The position numbers and the translations under genes are program-made. DNA of 64,000 nt from Uloborus plumipes. Lineage: Eukaryota > Arthropoda > Arachnida > Araneae > Uloboridae. The stretch spans positions 16,967 to 80,966 of the forward strand of contig JAXGGA010005130.1 of assembly GCA_038373865.1 (NCBI GenBank). The letters are read 5' to 3'. Below, piece by piece: positions 11,516 to 23,030 of the stretch (within the stretch, counting starts at the first letter, position 1; each line of letters opens with the position of its first letter). The notes below the pieces were generated by a model, which worked only from the letters and a program-made list of their open reading frames with translations, had not been told where the DNA came from and made no database searches.

Positions 11516-12259
11516 TACTTTTTGTACTAATTACAGATTTGTACTTCATGTTCCTGCGCATAGTTTATGTTAATACTTTAACACATAACAAATCCGGGTA
11601 TTTTTCATACATCGCACCCAAAATGCACGTAAAATGGTTTTTCACCCTCAGCCAACTCTACAAATGTTTTCACATCTCCGTGCGTGTGGAGATGAAATTG
11701 TTCCCTCGAACTCCCTCAGTCCATGAATAATGTATGCTCAAGTTGCACTGGAAAATATTCTTCCAGTTAGTTAACGAGGTGAGGACACTTGTCATCCTAA
11801 TGAGCTTCAGTACTATCAGCATTTATCAAGTTAATTGAAGGGAAGCTGTCTTCGAAAGCGTTGACGTTATTTATTGCGAGGGATTAAAGTGCCTCTTAGG
11901 AATGGAAGGAGATAACAGCTGAATGGTAATCAAGAAAAGTTTAAGTTTGTTTAAGAGCACATAAAATGCATTTATGACCTTAAGGGAGATACCGATGATT
12001 TCACTGAAATCGGCATTTTATGTTTGTTAAGTTTTCGTTGCGAACTATGAGTTATGTTCTAGAATAAGCATGTGTAACTCTGAAATAAATTTCTTTTTGA
12101 ACTCAGTTCCTAGTTTAAGGTGGCAAATCTTTTTATCAACTTATTTTTATTGCAAAGGAGTTATGAACCACACTGATAAAGTGTGTCGCCATATAGACGC
12201 AATATCTGAATTAAACAGAAAGCTTTCTGAAGTGAATTTTTAAAAATTAAAACGAAGTA
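11516..12259. other. AT-rich DNA, nothing recognised
   Basis: No supported gene or repeat; an 81-codon frame at 11485-11730 overlaps the Tigger end and is random. Confidence 0.5.
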
Positions 12260-13542
12260 GGGTCAGTTCGTACAGTAGGGGTAATTATGAACAAATTTTT
12301 ACTTTTGCACGCTAATTGCTCTCTAGAGCACCATGTCCTATTTAAAAATCTGGACACCCATCAGAAACAATTATTAACTCCTCTGCGCGACTGTTTTTTT
12401 AATTTTTTGGCTGATGGAAGTTTTTTAAAAATTCTTGTTCCCTATTACCCCAATTGTTCATAATTACCCGATAATACATGAGGTAAATTTAAACATGCTT
12501 TTCCCCTGGCTTACCCTTTCTTTTCAGTGAATTTCTTGACTTCATCATAAAAATGATATACCACGAAGGGATCTCTGACTTTCTAGATTTTCGTAGAAGT
12601 TCCAGTTTTTTTAGAGAAATGTTCGAATACCTCTTCATGAAATTAATGTGCCAGTCATCACCTAGCTTTCCATCTTTGAATCGGACCTGCAACGCATTAG
12701 CCAAAGCAAAGTCATGAATAAGGTTTTTCAAATATTTTCCTCGTCACAAAGAAACCCCATACGAGCCATAACAATTAGATATTTTGCTGAAATTAGCACC
12801 ATATCAGTTAGTATGTCCGTTGGGCGACCTGCTCCCATCCTCTCAATTTTGACTTTACCTTTAACTATGTTGTGCAAAACACCTAGAGGGATCGCGTAGG
12901 TGTCCACTGCTTCTCTGTAGGTCATATTCCCGTTTTTAATATCATTCACAGCCCTCAATAAGTCTTCACTCCTGTATTGAGGAGGTGGCTTCTTCTTCAC
13001 ATAAGTGCGAGGCATTTAAACGTTCAAACGTGCAGACAAGTTTATATAAATCATTACAAAACATCGGCTCTGTTAAATGGTTAAAATAACTATTTGAATT
13101 ATAAAATTTGACTTGAAGTGGAAAAAACTACTTTGAAAAAAATGTTCATAATTACCCCTACCTAGAAAAATACGGGGTAATTATGAACACCTTCCTGCAG
13201 GGTGCTAAAAATAAAAGACAGTGAAACTGCAGTTGATTCCTGTTAAAGGCTTATTAACTGAAGGCAAATATAATGAAAAAACTTAGCAAAATTTTATCAG
13301 TCTGAACAGGAAAGACCTTGAAAAACTGTTTGACAACTTTTGTGAGAAGGGTTAGGATAACTAAGAAAATGGAGGATACAGTGTTGTAACATCACTGAAA
13401 AAACATCCCTAACCTAATAATGAAGATGTGAACTTCCAGTTGCTACTGCTATTTGGGGGGGGGGGGTTCCTTCATTGCATACAAAAGCGCTAATGTCCTA
13501 TGTTCTGAATTTCCCCATTTTCACAATTACCCCGCTTGACCC
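12260..13542 (-). mobile_element. pogo-type element with subterminal repeats
   Basis: Termini GGGTCA (12260) and TGACCC (to 13542) are flanked by TA on both sides (12258-12259, 13543-13544). Next to each end lies GGGGTAATTATGAAC or a close variant, in both orientations: 12279, 12447 (reverse), 13143 (reverse), 13175, and 13523 (reverse, diverged). Such repeated subterminal motifs are usual transposase binding sites. The interior holds a pogo-like transposase relic on the minus strand (12489-13015) without a catalytic domain, so this 1.28-kb copy is internally deleted. The right terminus closely resembles the MITE at 28161-28375. Confidence 0.65.
12489..13015 (-). pseudogene. pogo-type transposase, psq HTH and Tc5-like domains only
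   Basis: Starts with ATG at 13015 (MPRTYVKKKPPPQYRSEDLL). Residues about 15-60 form a psq-type helix-turn-helix (AVNDIKNGNMTYREAVDTYA…IPLGVLHNIVKG), then GAGRPTDILTDMV. The frame shifts around 12720-12735 and continues in a second frame with LIHDFALANALQVRFKDGKL, DDWHINFMKRYSNISLKKLE, the Tc5/CENP-B DNA-binding pattern (family form GxxWxxxFMKRHxxLSLRKPE). Everything after this, including the DDE domain, is missing. Encoded by the element at 12260-13542. Clearly transposon-derived and non-functional. Confidence 0.7.
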
Positions 13543-13544
13543 TA

Positions 13545-14077
13545 CCTAGGCTAGGATTACGTAAAACAGAGCATCAGGTAACTGGTCTTGTTGCCTTTGT
13601 TAGATTTTTGTGTAAATTTACGGTAATTTTTCCTAAATATCACTAAATTTTGTCGTTTCAATAAAATCTTCGATGCGCATGTAGATGTAGGCCTGGTGAC
13701 ATAGACCTTTACTTTAAACAATTCCGTAGGTAGAAACCTAATGGGTTTAAATCACGTAATCTAAAGGGCCAATTATGATCACGGGAAACAGATCATATGC
13801 AATCAAGAAGTAAGAAGTACCTTATGCAGTAAAATAATTGTATAAAAATACAAATACCTTTATTCATGCGTTTCTTCATAGCTTAAGCTAGCTATCTGAC
13901 TGCTTCCTTTTTTTTCACCAACAGTTTTTTAGTAATTTTTCCGTTCAACCAAAACCTTGGTAAATGCAAATGACACTCTTAAGAAATAATTCTACAAATA
14001 CAATGGCTGCCGCTTATATAAAACACGTCTGTTCTAAGCGGTTTTGATTCAATAAAGCGGCTAATTCAATAAATTTG
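13545..14077. other. AT-rich DNA, nothing recognised
   Basis: No supported gene. A 10-bp G run at about 13457 lies just upstream, inside the pogo element. Confidence 0.5.
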
Positions 14078-14422
14078 CACTGCAAAAAATGGATGTTGTA
14101 CTTATACAGTAAATTACAGTTAGTTTTTATAGTAATAAGCTGTAAAAATTTCTAATTGTACAGTAATTAACAGTAAAATTGCTAAATTTACAGTTTAATA
14201 CAGAGTTATAAACTGGAACAACGGCTGCCAGTATTATACTGTTGTTTTAGTAGTATAATATTTCTAAATTTTACGGCAATAAAGTGCAAAATTTCTAACT
14301 TAACAGTAATAAACTGTAAAATTGCTAGTTTTACAGTTTATTACTGTGCATTTTACATTTTTAAATTGGAACCTCGACTGCCAGTACTATACTATAAAAA
14401 CAACAGTTCCTTTTCTGCAGTG
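14078..14422. mobile_element. CACTG-ended MITE, complete copy
   Basis: Starts CACTGCAAAAAATGGATGTT and ends AACAGTTCCTTTTCTGCAGTG; the reverse complement of the end (CACTGCAGAAAAGGAACTGT) matches the start. Internal repeats of TAATAAACTGTAAAATTGCT / AATTTTACAGT recur about every 35-40 bp in both orientations, plus an internal inverted copy of CTGCCAGTATTATACTG. 345 bp, no coding capacity. No clear target duplication. Confidence 0.65.
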
Positions 14423-14480
14423 TGGGTGTTATTCTATTTTTGGCGATTTGATTTGTTAAAGCAACTGATTTAATTAACCG

Positions 14481-14700
14481 GCTCTCTAGGGTGGTTCAAT
14501 TTTTTTTTTTTTTTGCTACGGACCAAGGCACACGCTACTTTTTTTTACATTTATGTTTAGGATCGCCCTCCTAAAGTTTCAGCTCCCTACTCTTAATGGA
14601 AGATGGTGCTCAAACACCCTTCATTTTTACGCTTTTTCGTAATTTTCACAATTTTTGAGTTTTTCAGACTAAAGATACCATTTTCTTGGAAGAGATTTTT
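14481..14700 (+). repeat. interspersed repeat fragment (copy 1)
   Basis: Begins CTCTAGGGTGGTTCAA. The words TTTCAGCTCCCTACTCTTAA and GGTGCTCAAA align with the reverse complement of 18590-18790 (TTTCAACCTCTTACTTAAAT, GGTGCTCAAA), so the two are diverged copies of one repeat family in opposite orientation. Family unknown; ends uncertain. Confidence 0.35.
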
Positions 14701-15283
14701 TTTTTCGATTATCATCATTTTCCAACACATAAATATTAGTTCAAACAATGGGAAACTTTCTTAATCATTTGAATCTATATAGCAACACCTTCGATACAAT
14801 CGATTGTTTAGTAGATCGCAGCATACAATGTAGATTGCAGTACTACTTGTCTACATGTTGTGCTATGATTTTCAAAACTTACACTTACTAAAATAGAGTT
14901 TTGAAAGAGCTGTGCAAAATGTTTATATTTTTAAAGTAGTGGGATGTAGAGAAAAAAATATCAAAATTTAAAGTTTTAAACTAATAGTGCTCAGAGTATC
15001 ACAAGAAGAATGAATTAAATTATAAAAACTAATTGCAAAAAATAAATTATTGTAGCTAGTCTGGCATAGAACTAATCTGAAATTTAGGCAAAGATATTTA
15101 CTTCATGTTTACTTTGGTCATCATATTCCCCACAAGTTCTATTCTTTTTAATAACTTTAAAGTGAAAAAATGTTTGGGAAAGAATTAAACAAAAAAAAAA
15201 AAAAAAAAGAATGTTGCACATAGAACTTAAAAAATACTTTAACAAGTTTGAAACTTCAACTGTAAGCTTTTTATAAATCTATA
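14701..15283. other. AT-rich DNA, nothing recognised
   Basis: Includes a poly(A) run of about 18 bp at 15190-15208. No gene supported. Confidence 0.5.
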
Positions 15284-15285
15284 TA

Positions 15286-15926
15286 CAGGGTGTCCACTCC
15301 AATCGTGGACCAATAGCTAATTTCTAAACCGTTAGAGTTAAGCATATAGTTTATTTGGGAAAAAATCTCCAAATTATGAAAGGAATTTTAGGTCTATTCA
15401 ATGTTTTTCAAAAAATCAAATTTTGAAAGAGTTACGAAATTTAAATTTTTATACAGCCCCCCAGTCCTATCAATCATATTTAGTAAAACATTCTTGACAC
15501 TGTAACGTTTAAAACTAAAAAAAAATCACTTTTCTACCACAAAAATTGACCGAGTTATGACGTTTTGAAAAATCAAGATTTTGAAGGATTTCGCATACGG
15601 TCCCTCTCGATGACGTCATGAAACAATGCAAAATCTTGATTTTTCAAAACGTCATAACTCGGTCAATTTTTGTGGTAGAAGAGTGATTTTTTTTTAGTTT
15701 TAAACGTTACAGTGTCAAGAATGTTTTACTAAATATGATTGATAGGACTGGGGGGCTGTATAAAAATTTAAATTTCGTAACTCTTTCAAAATTTGATTTT
15801 TTGAAAAACATTGAATAGACCCAAAATTCCTTTCCTAATTTGGAGATTTTTTTCTAAATAAACTATATGCTTATCTCTAACGGTTTAGAAATTAGCTATT
15901 GGTCCACGATTGGAGTGGACACCCTG
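15286..15926. mobile_element. 641-bp near-perfect palindromic MITE (CAGGGTGTCC ends)
   Basis: The whole element is one inverted repeat: CAGGGTGTCCACTCCAATCG at 15286 is repeated as its reverse complement ending at 15926. The arms, about 295 bp each, differ at only a few positions; the loop is about 45-50 bp around 15590-15635. TA lies on both sides (15284-15285, 15927-15928), as for Tc1/mariner/pogo insertions. No coding capacity. The high arm identity suggests a young insertion or arm-to-arm gene conversion. Confidence 0.8.
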
Positions 15927-15929
15927 TAT

Positions 15930-16000
15930 GTAAATGCATTGATTTTTCAAAGTCAGGGGGGGGGGGAGCAATTGACCCCCCTGGACGGGCCTGTATTTAG
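15930..16000 (+). repeat. fragment of the G-run hAT-like MITE family
   Basis: TGTAAATGCATTGATTTTTC, AAAGTCAGGG, a G run and AGCAATTGACCCCCCTGGAC match the interior of the MITE at 41355-41520 (GCAAATACATTGATTTCTCA, AAAGCCAGGG, GCAATTGACCC). Only this part is present, directly abutting the palindromic MITE. Confidence 0.4.
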
Positions 16001-16279
16001 GAGAAAATATGTAATTAACGGATTTTTTTTCAATGCAAAATTCATTGAGTTATTTTTTCTGAATAGTACGCTCTCAAACCTTGTACGCCTCCCCGCGCAG
16101 CGGTGGTTACCTCTTATGCCACTGCTTAGCATATAATCAGTGGAACAAAGGGCAAGCAGGATTTCGTAGTAGTTACCGGCAGGTACGTGCCATTACAAAG
16201 AAAAGAGAAGGAATATGGGACTTCCAAGGTGTCAGAAATTGCTCTGGGCATTTGATGAATCACCTTTAATGTCCTATTA

Positions 16280-17070
16280 TCTATATATATAAAAGAAAGT
16301 CGTGTTAGTTAGACTATTTATAACTCAAGAACGGCTGAACCGATATGGCTAGAAATTGGTGGGTAGGTAGCTTAGAGCCAGGAGGCGGACATAGGCTATA
16401 ATTTATGTGTGTCAGTTACATAAATAGAAAAAATGTCTTATTGACTTCGCCTTTTTACGAAGCCTTTTTTGACACCTCCATGGCTGAGCGACATAAAGCA
16501 CACGTTTTGGCAGCTTCCGGTGCACAGTAAACAGGTTGTAAGTCAGCTGTGCGTTGAGTGTTATTTGACTTTTTTGTGAAATAAATTATAAACAAACGCG
16601 TTACTTCTCTTGAAATTTATATGTGATAAGCTATCAGAAACGATTGCTCATTCCGAGGATCCCGATGATCCCAACCGATATGCCGTTTGAATTTAAAAGA
16701 CTTAAATTTCCGATCCGTCTTGCATTTGTCATGACCATCAACAAATCACAAGGCCAATCCTTGAAAGTTTGTGGTTTGAATCTAGAACATCACTGTTTTT
16801 CCCATGGTCAATTATATGTGACATGTTCACGGGCCGGAAGACCACCTGCGTTGTTTGTTTTTGCGCCTGTTAATAAAACAAAAAATGTTGTGTATCACAA
16901 GGTACTTAAGTGAAGAGCAACCTATGTACTGAAATACAGAAACAATAATGAATGATTAATGTAAGTACTCATTTTTTTTTTGTATTTTCTAATAATAAAA
17001 AACTTAATAAATTCAAAAATTTGCTTTTTTATTGCCTTTAAGGCGGAACAGAGTTCGCCGGGTCAGCTAG
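16280..17070 (+). mobile_element. Helitron with helicase C-terminal remnant
   Basis: 5' end TCTATATATATAAAAGAAAG after an A, followed by CTCAAGAACGGCTGAACCGA, a widespread Helitron 5' region. 3' end GGCGGAACAGAGTTCGCCGG (hairpin) GTCAGCTAG before a T. A-TC…CTAG-T is the Helitron signature without target duplication. 791 bp. Contains the helicase remnant 16632-16912 and shares its middle and 3' end with the copy at 5326-6153. Confidence 0.85.
16632..16912 (+). pseudogene. Helitron Rep/helicase, C-terminal (PIF1-like) fragment
   Basis: The frame reads LLIPRIPMIPTDMPFEFKRL, then FPIRLAFVMTINKSQGQSLK and HGQLYVTCSRAGRP…LFVFAPVNKTKNVVYHKVL. This is the C-terminal part of the PIF1-type helicase of Helitron transposases: TINKSQGQ(S/T)L is the conserved motif V region and GQLYVxCSR is motif VI with its arginine. 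The Rep (HUH) endonuclease and helicase motifs I-IV are absent, so the fragment (about 93 residues of a protein usually over 1000) cannot act alone. The ATG at 16623 is not the native start. The frame is intact to its natural stop at 16911-16913. Confidence 0.85.
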
Positions 17071-18589
17071 TCTATAGATAAATCTGTGATCACTCTTGCT
17101 GATTATAAAGAGATAATTGAGGTATTATTAATCGATTAGGGAACCTTTCTGAGAAAATCCAGTCTCTTATATGCCTCAAAATATTTGTGTTCCTGTATAA
17201 GAAAGAGATTTTTCATTTAATCATGAGCGAAAAAACCTAGGTACTACACTTTTTACGATTTCAGCGCCTTTTTGTACAGTAAAACAAATAGATTGAACAT
17301 TAATAGATGCTCCATTTGCTATTAAAACTTCTGGGAATATCTGAACTTGGAAAAAAACTTATAAGATATGAACGACCTGGAAATTGAAATAACAACTAGG
17401 ACAGTTTTGTTAAAGTACTTCTGACACCTTTCTGGTGTAATAATTAGTTTGATTTAGTTTTTCGCATCAAATTCTAGTTGAAAGAAAAGCAAGTTATTAC
17501 AAGAATAAAGATGTGAAATATAACAAGTGTAGTACAGAACAATTGAATTTTTTTCAAACATGAATATTAGGGATTATTTTCTAACATTCTTCGTCCTACG
17601 CCTCAACGAATGCAAATATAATATCAATCACAGAATTAAAGGAAAAAAATTAAATAAATAATAATTGAATAATGTTTCTGAGGGAAATGTTCAAATAATT
17701 CAAGAATTTAACAGATTTTTTTTCAATAATGAGGACAATAAGCAGTTTCTTTTATCTGATGTTGAAGCAAATTGAGTACTTATTCTTGCTGATACAATAA
17801 AATATTCAATACTAAAAGTCTCTCTCTCTCTCAAAAAAAAAAATCTATACATAAAAAATAAAAAAAAGTTGAATTGCAGCAAGAAGTTTAAATATTTTGG
17901 CTTTAATTAAAAACTTCTAGCAAGTTTCAGTATAACAACACTGCTCGGCATAAAATGAACTTCAAATGTACCTGACACTATTCTTGCTGTTTCTTATGTA
18001 AAATGCCCCACTGAATCCAATATGATCTTCGTTTCCCCCTTCACGGTGATCGCTCGAACATAACTAGAATGAATATAACTAATACTGAAAGGTTCTTTGT
18101 TGAAGGAAATCTTCGGTGCGACTCATATGCAACATGCGATGCTTCCAAGGTTTTTTAAAAAATTTACAGCTTGAAAAAGTTTTTGAACTTGGGAGTCATA
18201 GAAGGCAGTCCGATATCATTGTGTTGCACCAAAATATAAGTGTAAAATTTTGAAGCTGGAGAAAATGAGTTGTTGATGATATCTTAAATATTTTACGGAG
18301 GGGAGGGTAAAATACCCCCATAAGTCTCCTAACTTGGAAAAAGTGTTTATGATTTTGAACTTTTCACCTCTCTAGCCCTATAGAAGAATGTTAATGGTAA
18401 AGATAATGCTTCCTTCCCTCCAAATAATATCTATGAAATTGTCGACATCTGCTGAAAATAGGAGGGGAGGGGGCGCTATTTTCAAAAAGTGGGAGACAAT
18501 GGGGGGAAAAGGTGGCCATATTAGGATTCAGGCGATCATTGAACATAAGAATCAGCAAGAATGATAGCAAAACACCCGGAATTTTTTTT
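17071..18589. other. AT-rich DNA, nothing recognised
   Basis: No gene supported. A short (TC)n tract is at about 17819-17832. From about 18180 the sequence has G-rich words (GGAGGGGAGGGTAAAATACC, GGAGGGGAGGGGGCGC) that may be old MITE debris. Confidence 0.45.
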
Positions 18590-18790
18590 CTTGCCGATCA
18601 ACCGAAAAACGCTTGAAATTGACAAAAACTGGAGAACTATTTGAGCTTTGAGCACCGTCTTTTTATTTAAGTAAGAGGTTGAAATTTTGGCAGTATATTA
18701 GGGTGGATAAAGGTAAAAAAATAAGCCATCGCCATGACCTCTAGAACAAAATATTTTTTTTACCATATGTTTGTGAACCTCCCTACGGCG
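18590..18790 (-). repeat. interspersed repeat fragment (copy 2)
   Basis: The reverse complement aligns with 14500-14690 over words such as GGTGCTCAAA and TTTCAACCTCTTACTTAAAT. It ends near GGTTCTAGAGG. Unknown family; the boundaries are approximate. Confidence 0.3.
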
Positions 18791-20247
18791 CCCACTAAAA
18801 ATTATGGTGCTTGTATTGGCAAATGATTCGAAGCTCTTTTAAAGAGAAAATGTCTGTCCTCTGAACTTAGAAATAAAAATGTTAGTAAGAGTTATTACGT
18901 AAAATATAATAAGAAAGACCGAAAATAATTTTTAGTATTACAATTTTTGCGTTATATTTTAAGAACTACTAACACTTTACTAACATTTTAAGAATACATT
19001 TTAAGAACTACTAACACTTATTTTAAGAACTAACCTACTGAAGTATTCAGCCTCAATATTCTTTATCAAAATCGAGATAATTGTTATGCATGTCTCTTTT
19101 GAAAATATGTAAGAACTTTTTTAACGTAAAAATTCTATTATATTTAATCATAAATGCTTTGATTAGTTTCAAGAAATTAATGAAATACATTTAGGTAAAA
19201 TACTCTCAAAAATAATAGCAAAAAATCGATGCTGGAATACAGAAAAGTTGACTTTTTTACCTCTGGTTAAGCTTCTAGTTAGGGAAACAAAATTAAATTT
19301 GAACAACTATCAGATCTATTGTTTTAGTAAACTATGATTTTTAAAATTTTAAACTTTTTCACCTACGTTTTGATGTTTATTTTAGTTTAAAGACACTTGA
19401 TTTAAATTTTAGAACAGTAAATATTTTAATACAAGAAATTCATTTGCACAATTTTGTTATTCAAGGATTTTTTACATTCTAAGTAATTTGTTTAATCTGC
19501 AATGCGTTTGATCATAATGAGTGCAAAAAAAATAACAAATTTTGCTTATTGCTTGTTTTAAAAACAAAACATAATCGTACTCTTAGTACTTTAGAAAGAA
19601 CTTTAAAGAAATTAGGAATAATTATTATTCACTTTTCTAAATTTGCTTACTTTTTACGAAACTTAGAAAAACAACATGTCTCTTAAAATAGCAATAATTG
19701 CAATTACACGATTCTTTCAAAACTCTTATTTTTATCGAAAAGATTTTCGATGATCAAATTGATAGTTCTAAAGAGAAATGCTACACTTTATTTGTATTAA
19801 TTAGGCCAATTTGTATTTCTTTTGATCTCCTTTTGATGTTATTTGCATATTGTTTTGCTCTTATTCGTGCCTTATTCGACATAAATATGCCAACATTACG
19901 GTTATTGGATATTGTCGAAATTTGCATCGTTTTTGTAATAATCCGTTGCTCAAAGATTAAAGGGAGTATTTTGTTTTAAAAATTAACTTTATTTGTTTAA
20001 CATTTTTAAGAAGTAGAGTTTCAGAAAAGCGATCATTTTGAAGAGCTTTATTTTTTTCTTTCAAACATGCAAGCTAAATATGTAGACGAATTTATTCGTT
20101 CTTTAAAGACAGATAGTCAAAAAAATATAGCCAAACAATTAAAGTTTTCAGTATTATATTTTCGTTAGTATGCAGGGTTGCCATTTTTGGCAAATAGTAT
20201 TCACTTTGGCTATTTTTGATCACACCTGGCTAGAAAAGAACTTTAAA
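18791..20247. other. AT-rich DNA, nothing recognised
   Basis: A short direct duplication of TTTTAAGAACTACTAACACT occurs near 18955-19020. A 93-codon frame at 19698-19979 is rich in Ile/Phe/Leu and resembles nothing I know. Confidence 0.5.
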
Positions 20248-23030
20248 GGGTCATTCCATTTTAAATCAACAAATGGGATGCGCATCACCATTTTTGATTT
20301 TGATGAAAATTTGCATGTGTATTCCTTTTACTTCCCAGAGCTCAAAATAGTGTTCATTCTATTTTTAAAAAATTTACCCTTTGATAAATAGGCCCTTTTT
20401 GTTGTTGGCAACAGCGAAAATCGGGCGTTTTGATGCTTTGCCTTATGAACTATAACTTTTTTTCTATCAAAGATTTTGAGCTCAACTATAGCTCATTGGA
20501 AAGCTAAAAAAAAGATCTTTTTATATATGCTATCAATAAATTTCAGATTAAAAAAAATACTTATTTTTTCAAGGTCAAAGTTCACGACGAAAATAACATT
20601 TTTTATTACTTTCGAACATTAAAAAACCCATGAAGGGTTCAAAGTAACAAGCCGATTTTTTCATCATATATTTATAGTCATGGTTACTTACTGTATAAAA
20701 AAAATTGGCTTGTTATTCCACCCCCTTTATGATATATGCCCCCCCAAAGTTGTACATTTTTTAAAAAATCCAATTTTCAACGCTAAAAAAATGCATGTGG
20801 GGGGCAAGATAAAAAATTTTTTATATGTGGTATTTTAAGTACTTTTTACCAGCTTTCTAATAAAACAAAAGTTGCTTTGTTATTCAAAGGCGTTTGGCCG
20901 ATATAAGGGACTGAACTTTCAAAAAATTGCACAAAAACAACACGATTATTTTCATTTTTTTAAATCTTTTTTTTTTATTTAAATGTAATTATATACCTTA
21001 TTCTTTGCCTTAAATGCTAAAAAAAGACTAAGAAGAGCAATGAAGAAACATATTTAAAGTTTAATAAGATAATTTAATATTTTTAACACCTGGGAATATA
21101 GAATACCACTAAACTTGTCTGATTTTTGAACATCTGATTGCTACCTACAACAGGACTGAGCATTTCTCAACTTGTCCAGGTTTTTTCATACCATGTGGTC
21201 ATCCTTGTTCTGACTTGCTCTCACATGTGTATCTTAGTTGTCTTTCAAATTCTGAAAGAAGTAGGTTGTGGAGCTAGTGTTTCTGCTGTAAAATCTTGTG
21301 AAGCTGATGTAATTTCTCTTCATTTCAAGTTCATTCATATTCACAGAATGTTTTGTTAAAGGTAAAAGAAGAAATTCTTTAGAATCCTTAAATATAAATT
21401 TAAATTTGTCTTTCTGCATGTAAACTGTGAATAAGTTATGGATAACCCTAAATGCTCCATAGGAGTTTTTGAGAATGATGATTGTAATATTTTAAGTTAC
21501 AGTAGGCAGTCTACTCTAAATAGTATTTCTGAGTACAGTGAAGATGATAAAACTTTACTGCACCTGAGAACAAGGTGTAAAACTATTGAAACTGTTTGTA
21601 CCTACCAGCAAGAAATTCCATAAAGGTGGCAAAACTTGGCAAGAAATTTTTTTGCATGGTAGGTACAAACAGTTTCAATAGTTTTACACCCAGTACTCAG
21701 GTGCAGTAAAGTTTTATCATCATCATTGTAGTCAGAAATAATATTTACAGTAGACTGCCTACTATAACTTAAAATATTACAATCATCATTCTCAAAAACT
21801 CCTATGGAGCATTTTGGGTTATCCATAACTTATTCAGTTTACATGTAGAAAGACAAATTTAAATTTATATTTAAGGATTCTAAAGAATTTCTTCTTTTAC
21901 CTTTAACAAAACATTCTGTGAATATGAATGAACTTGAAATGAAAAGAAATCACATCAACTTCACTAGATTTTACAGCAGAAACACTAGCTCGACAACCTA
22001 CTTTTTTCAGAATTTGAAAGACAACTAAGATACACATGTGAGAGCAAGTCAGAACAAGGATGACCACATGGTATGAACAAACCTGGACAAGTTGAGAAAT
22101 GCTCAGTCCTGTTGTAGGTAGCAATCAGATGTTTAAAAATCAGACAAGTTTAGTGGTATTCTATATTCCCAGGTGTTAAAAATATTAAATTATATTATTA
22201 AACTTTAAATATGTTTCTCCATTGCTCTTCTTAGTCTTTTTTTAGCATTTAAGGCAAAGAATAAGGTATATAATTACATTTAAATAAATGAAAAAAAAAA
22301 GATTTGAAAAAATGAAAATAATCGTGTTGTTTTTGTGCAATTTTTTGAAAGTTCAGTCCCTTATATCTGCCAAACGCCTTTGAATAACAAAGCAACTTTT
22401 GTTTTATTAGAAAGCTGGTAAAAAGTACTTAAAATACCACATGTAAAATTTTTTTTATCTAGCCCCCCACATGCATTTTTTTAGCGTTGAAAATTGGATT
22501 TTTTAAAAAATTTACAACTTTGGGGGGGCATATCTCATAAAGGGGGTGGAATAACGAGCCAATTTTTTTTTATACAGTAAGTAACCATGACTATGAATAT
22601 ATGATGAAAAAATCGGCTTGTTACTTTGAACCCTTCATGGGTTTTTTAATGTACGAAAGTAGTAAAAAATGTCATTTTCGTCATGAACTTCGACCTTGAA
22701 AAAATAAGTATTTTTTTGAATCTGAAATTTATTGATAGCATATATAAAAAGATCTTTTTCTTAGCTTTCTAATGAGCTATAGTTGAGCTCAAAATCTTTG
22801 ATAAAAAAAAAGTTATAGTTCATAAGGCAAAGCATCAAAACGCCCGATTTTCACTGTTGCCAACAACAAAAAGGGCCTATATATCAAAGGGTAAATTTTT
22901 TTAAAATAAAATGAACACTATTTTGAGCTCTGGGAAGTAAAAGGAATACACATGCAAATTTTCATCAAAATCAAAAATGGTGATGCAACAACTTTTTTGA
23001 AAATTTGTTGATTTAAAATGGAATGACCCT
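20248..23030. repeat. 2.8-kb near-perfect palindrome (foldback repeat)
   Basis: GGGTCATTCC at 20248 reappears as GGAATGACCC at 23021-23029. Reading inward, the two arms (about 20248-21609 and 21657-23030) stay nearly identical for more than 1.3 kb, with few substitutions and one short replacement near each outer end (about 20275 against 22985-23005). The loop is about 48 bp around 21610-21656. Both arms carry mirrored short frames (21138-21359 plus versus 21903-22124 minus; 21438-21623 plus versus 21602-21826 minus). GGGTCATTCC also starts a repeat at 52783. Flanks show TAAA on both sides (20244-20247, 23030-23033), a possible short duplication. No transposase recognised. Confidence 0.8.
21602..21826 (-). 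pseudogene. unidentified ORF 5' part, present in both palindrome arms
   Basis: ATG at 21826 (MDNPKCSIGVFENDDCNILS) reads 74 codons leftward, across the loop, ending …VCTYHAKKFLAKFCHLYG then ISCW. The mirrored plus-strand frame (21438-21623) begins with the same residues but ends differently when it reaches the loop. The Cys/His spacing in the last 25 residues (CTYH, then FC, then SCW) vaguely recalls a zinc-binding segment in repeat-encoded proteins of invertebrates; I could not assign a family. The pattern suggests the palindrome was made from the 5' end of a larger gene-bearing element. Function unknown. Confidence 0.3.

Noticed and set aside
21138..21359. 73-codon frame with several hydrophobic and Cys residues as a possible membrane peptide
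   Set aside because: It is mirrored in the other palindrome arm, and the opposite strand is equally open; no evidence of which, if either, is coding.
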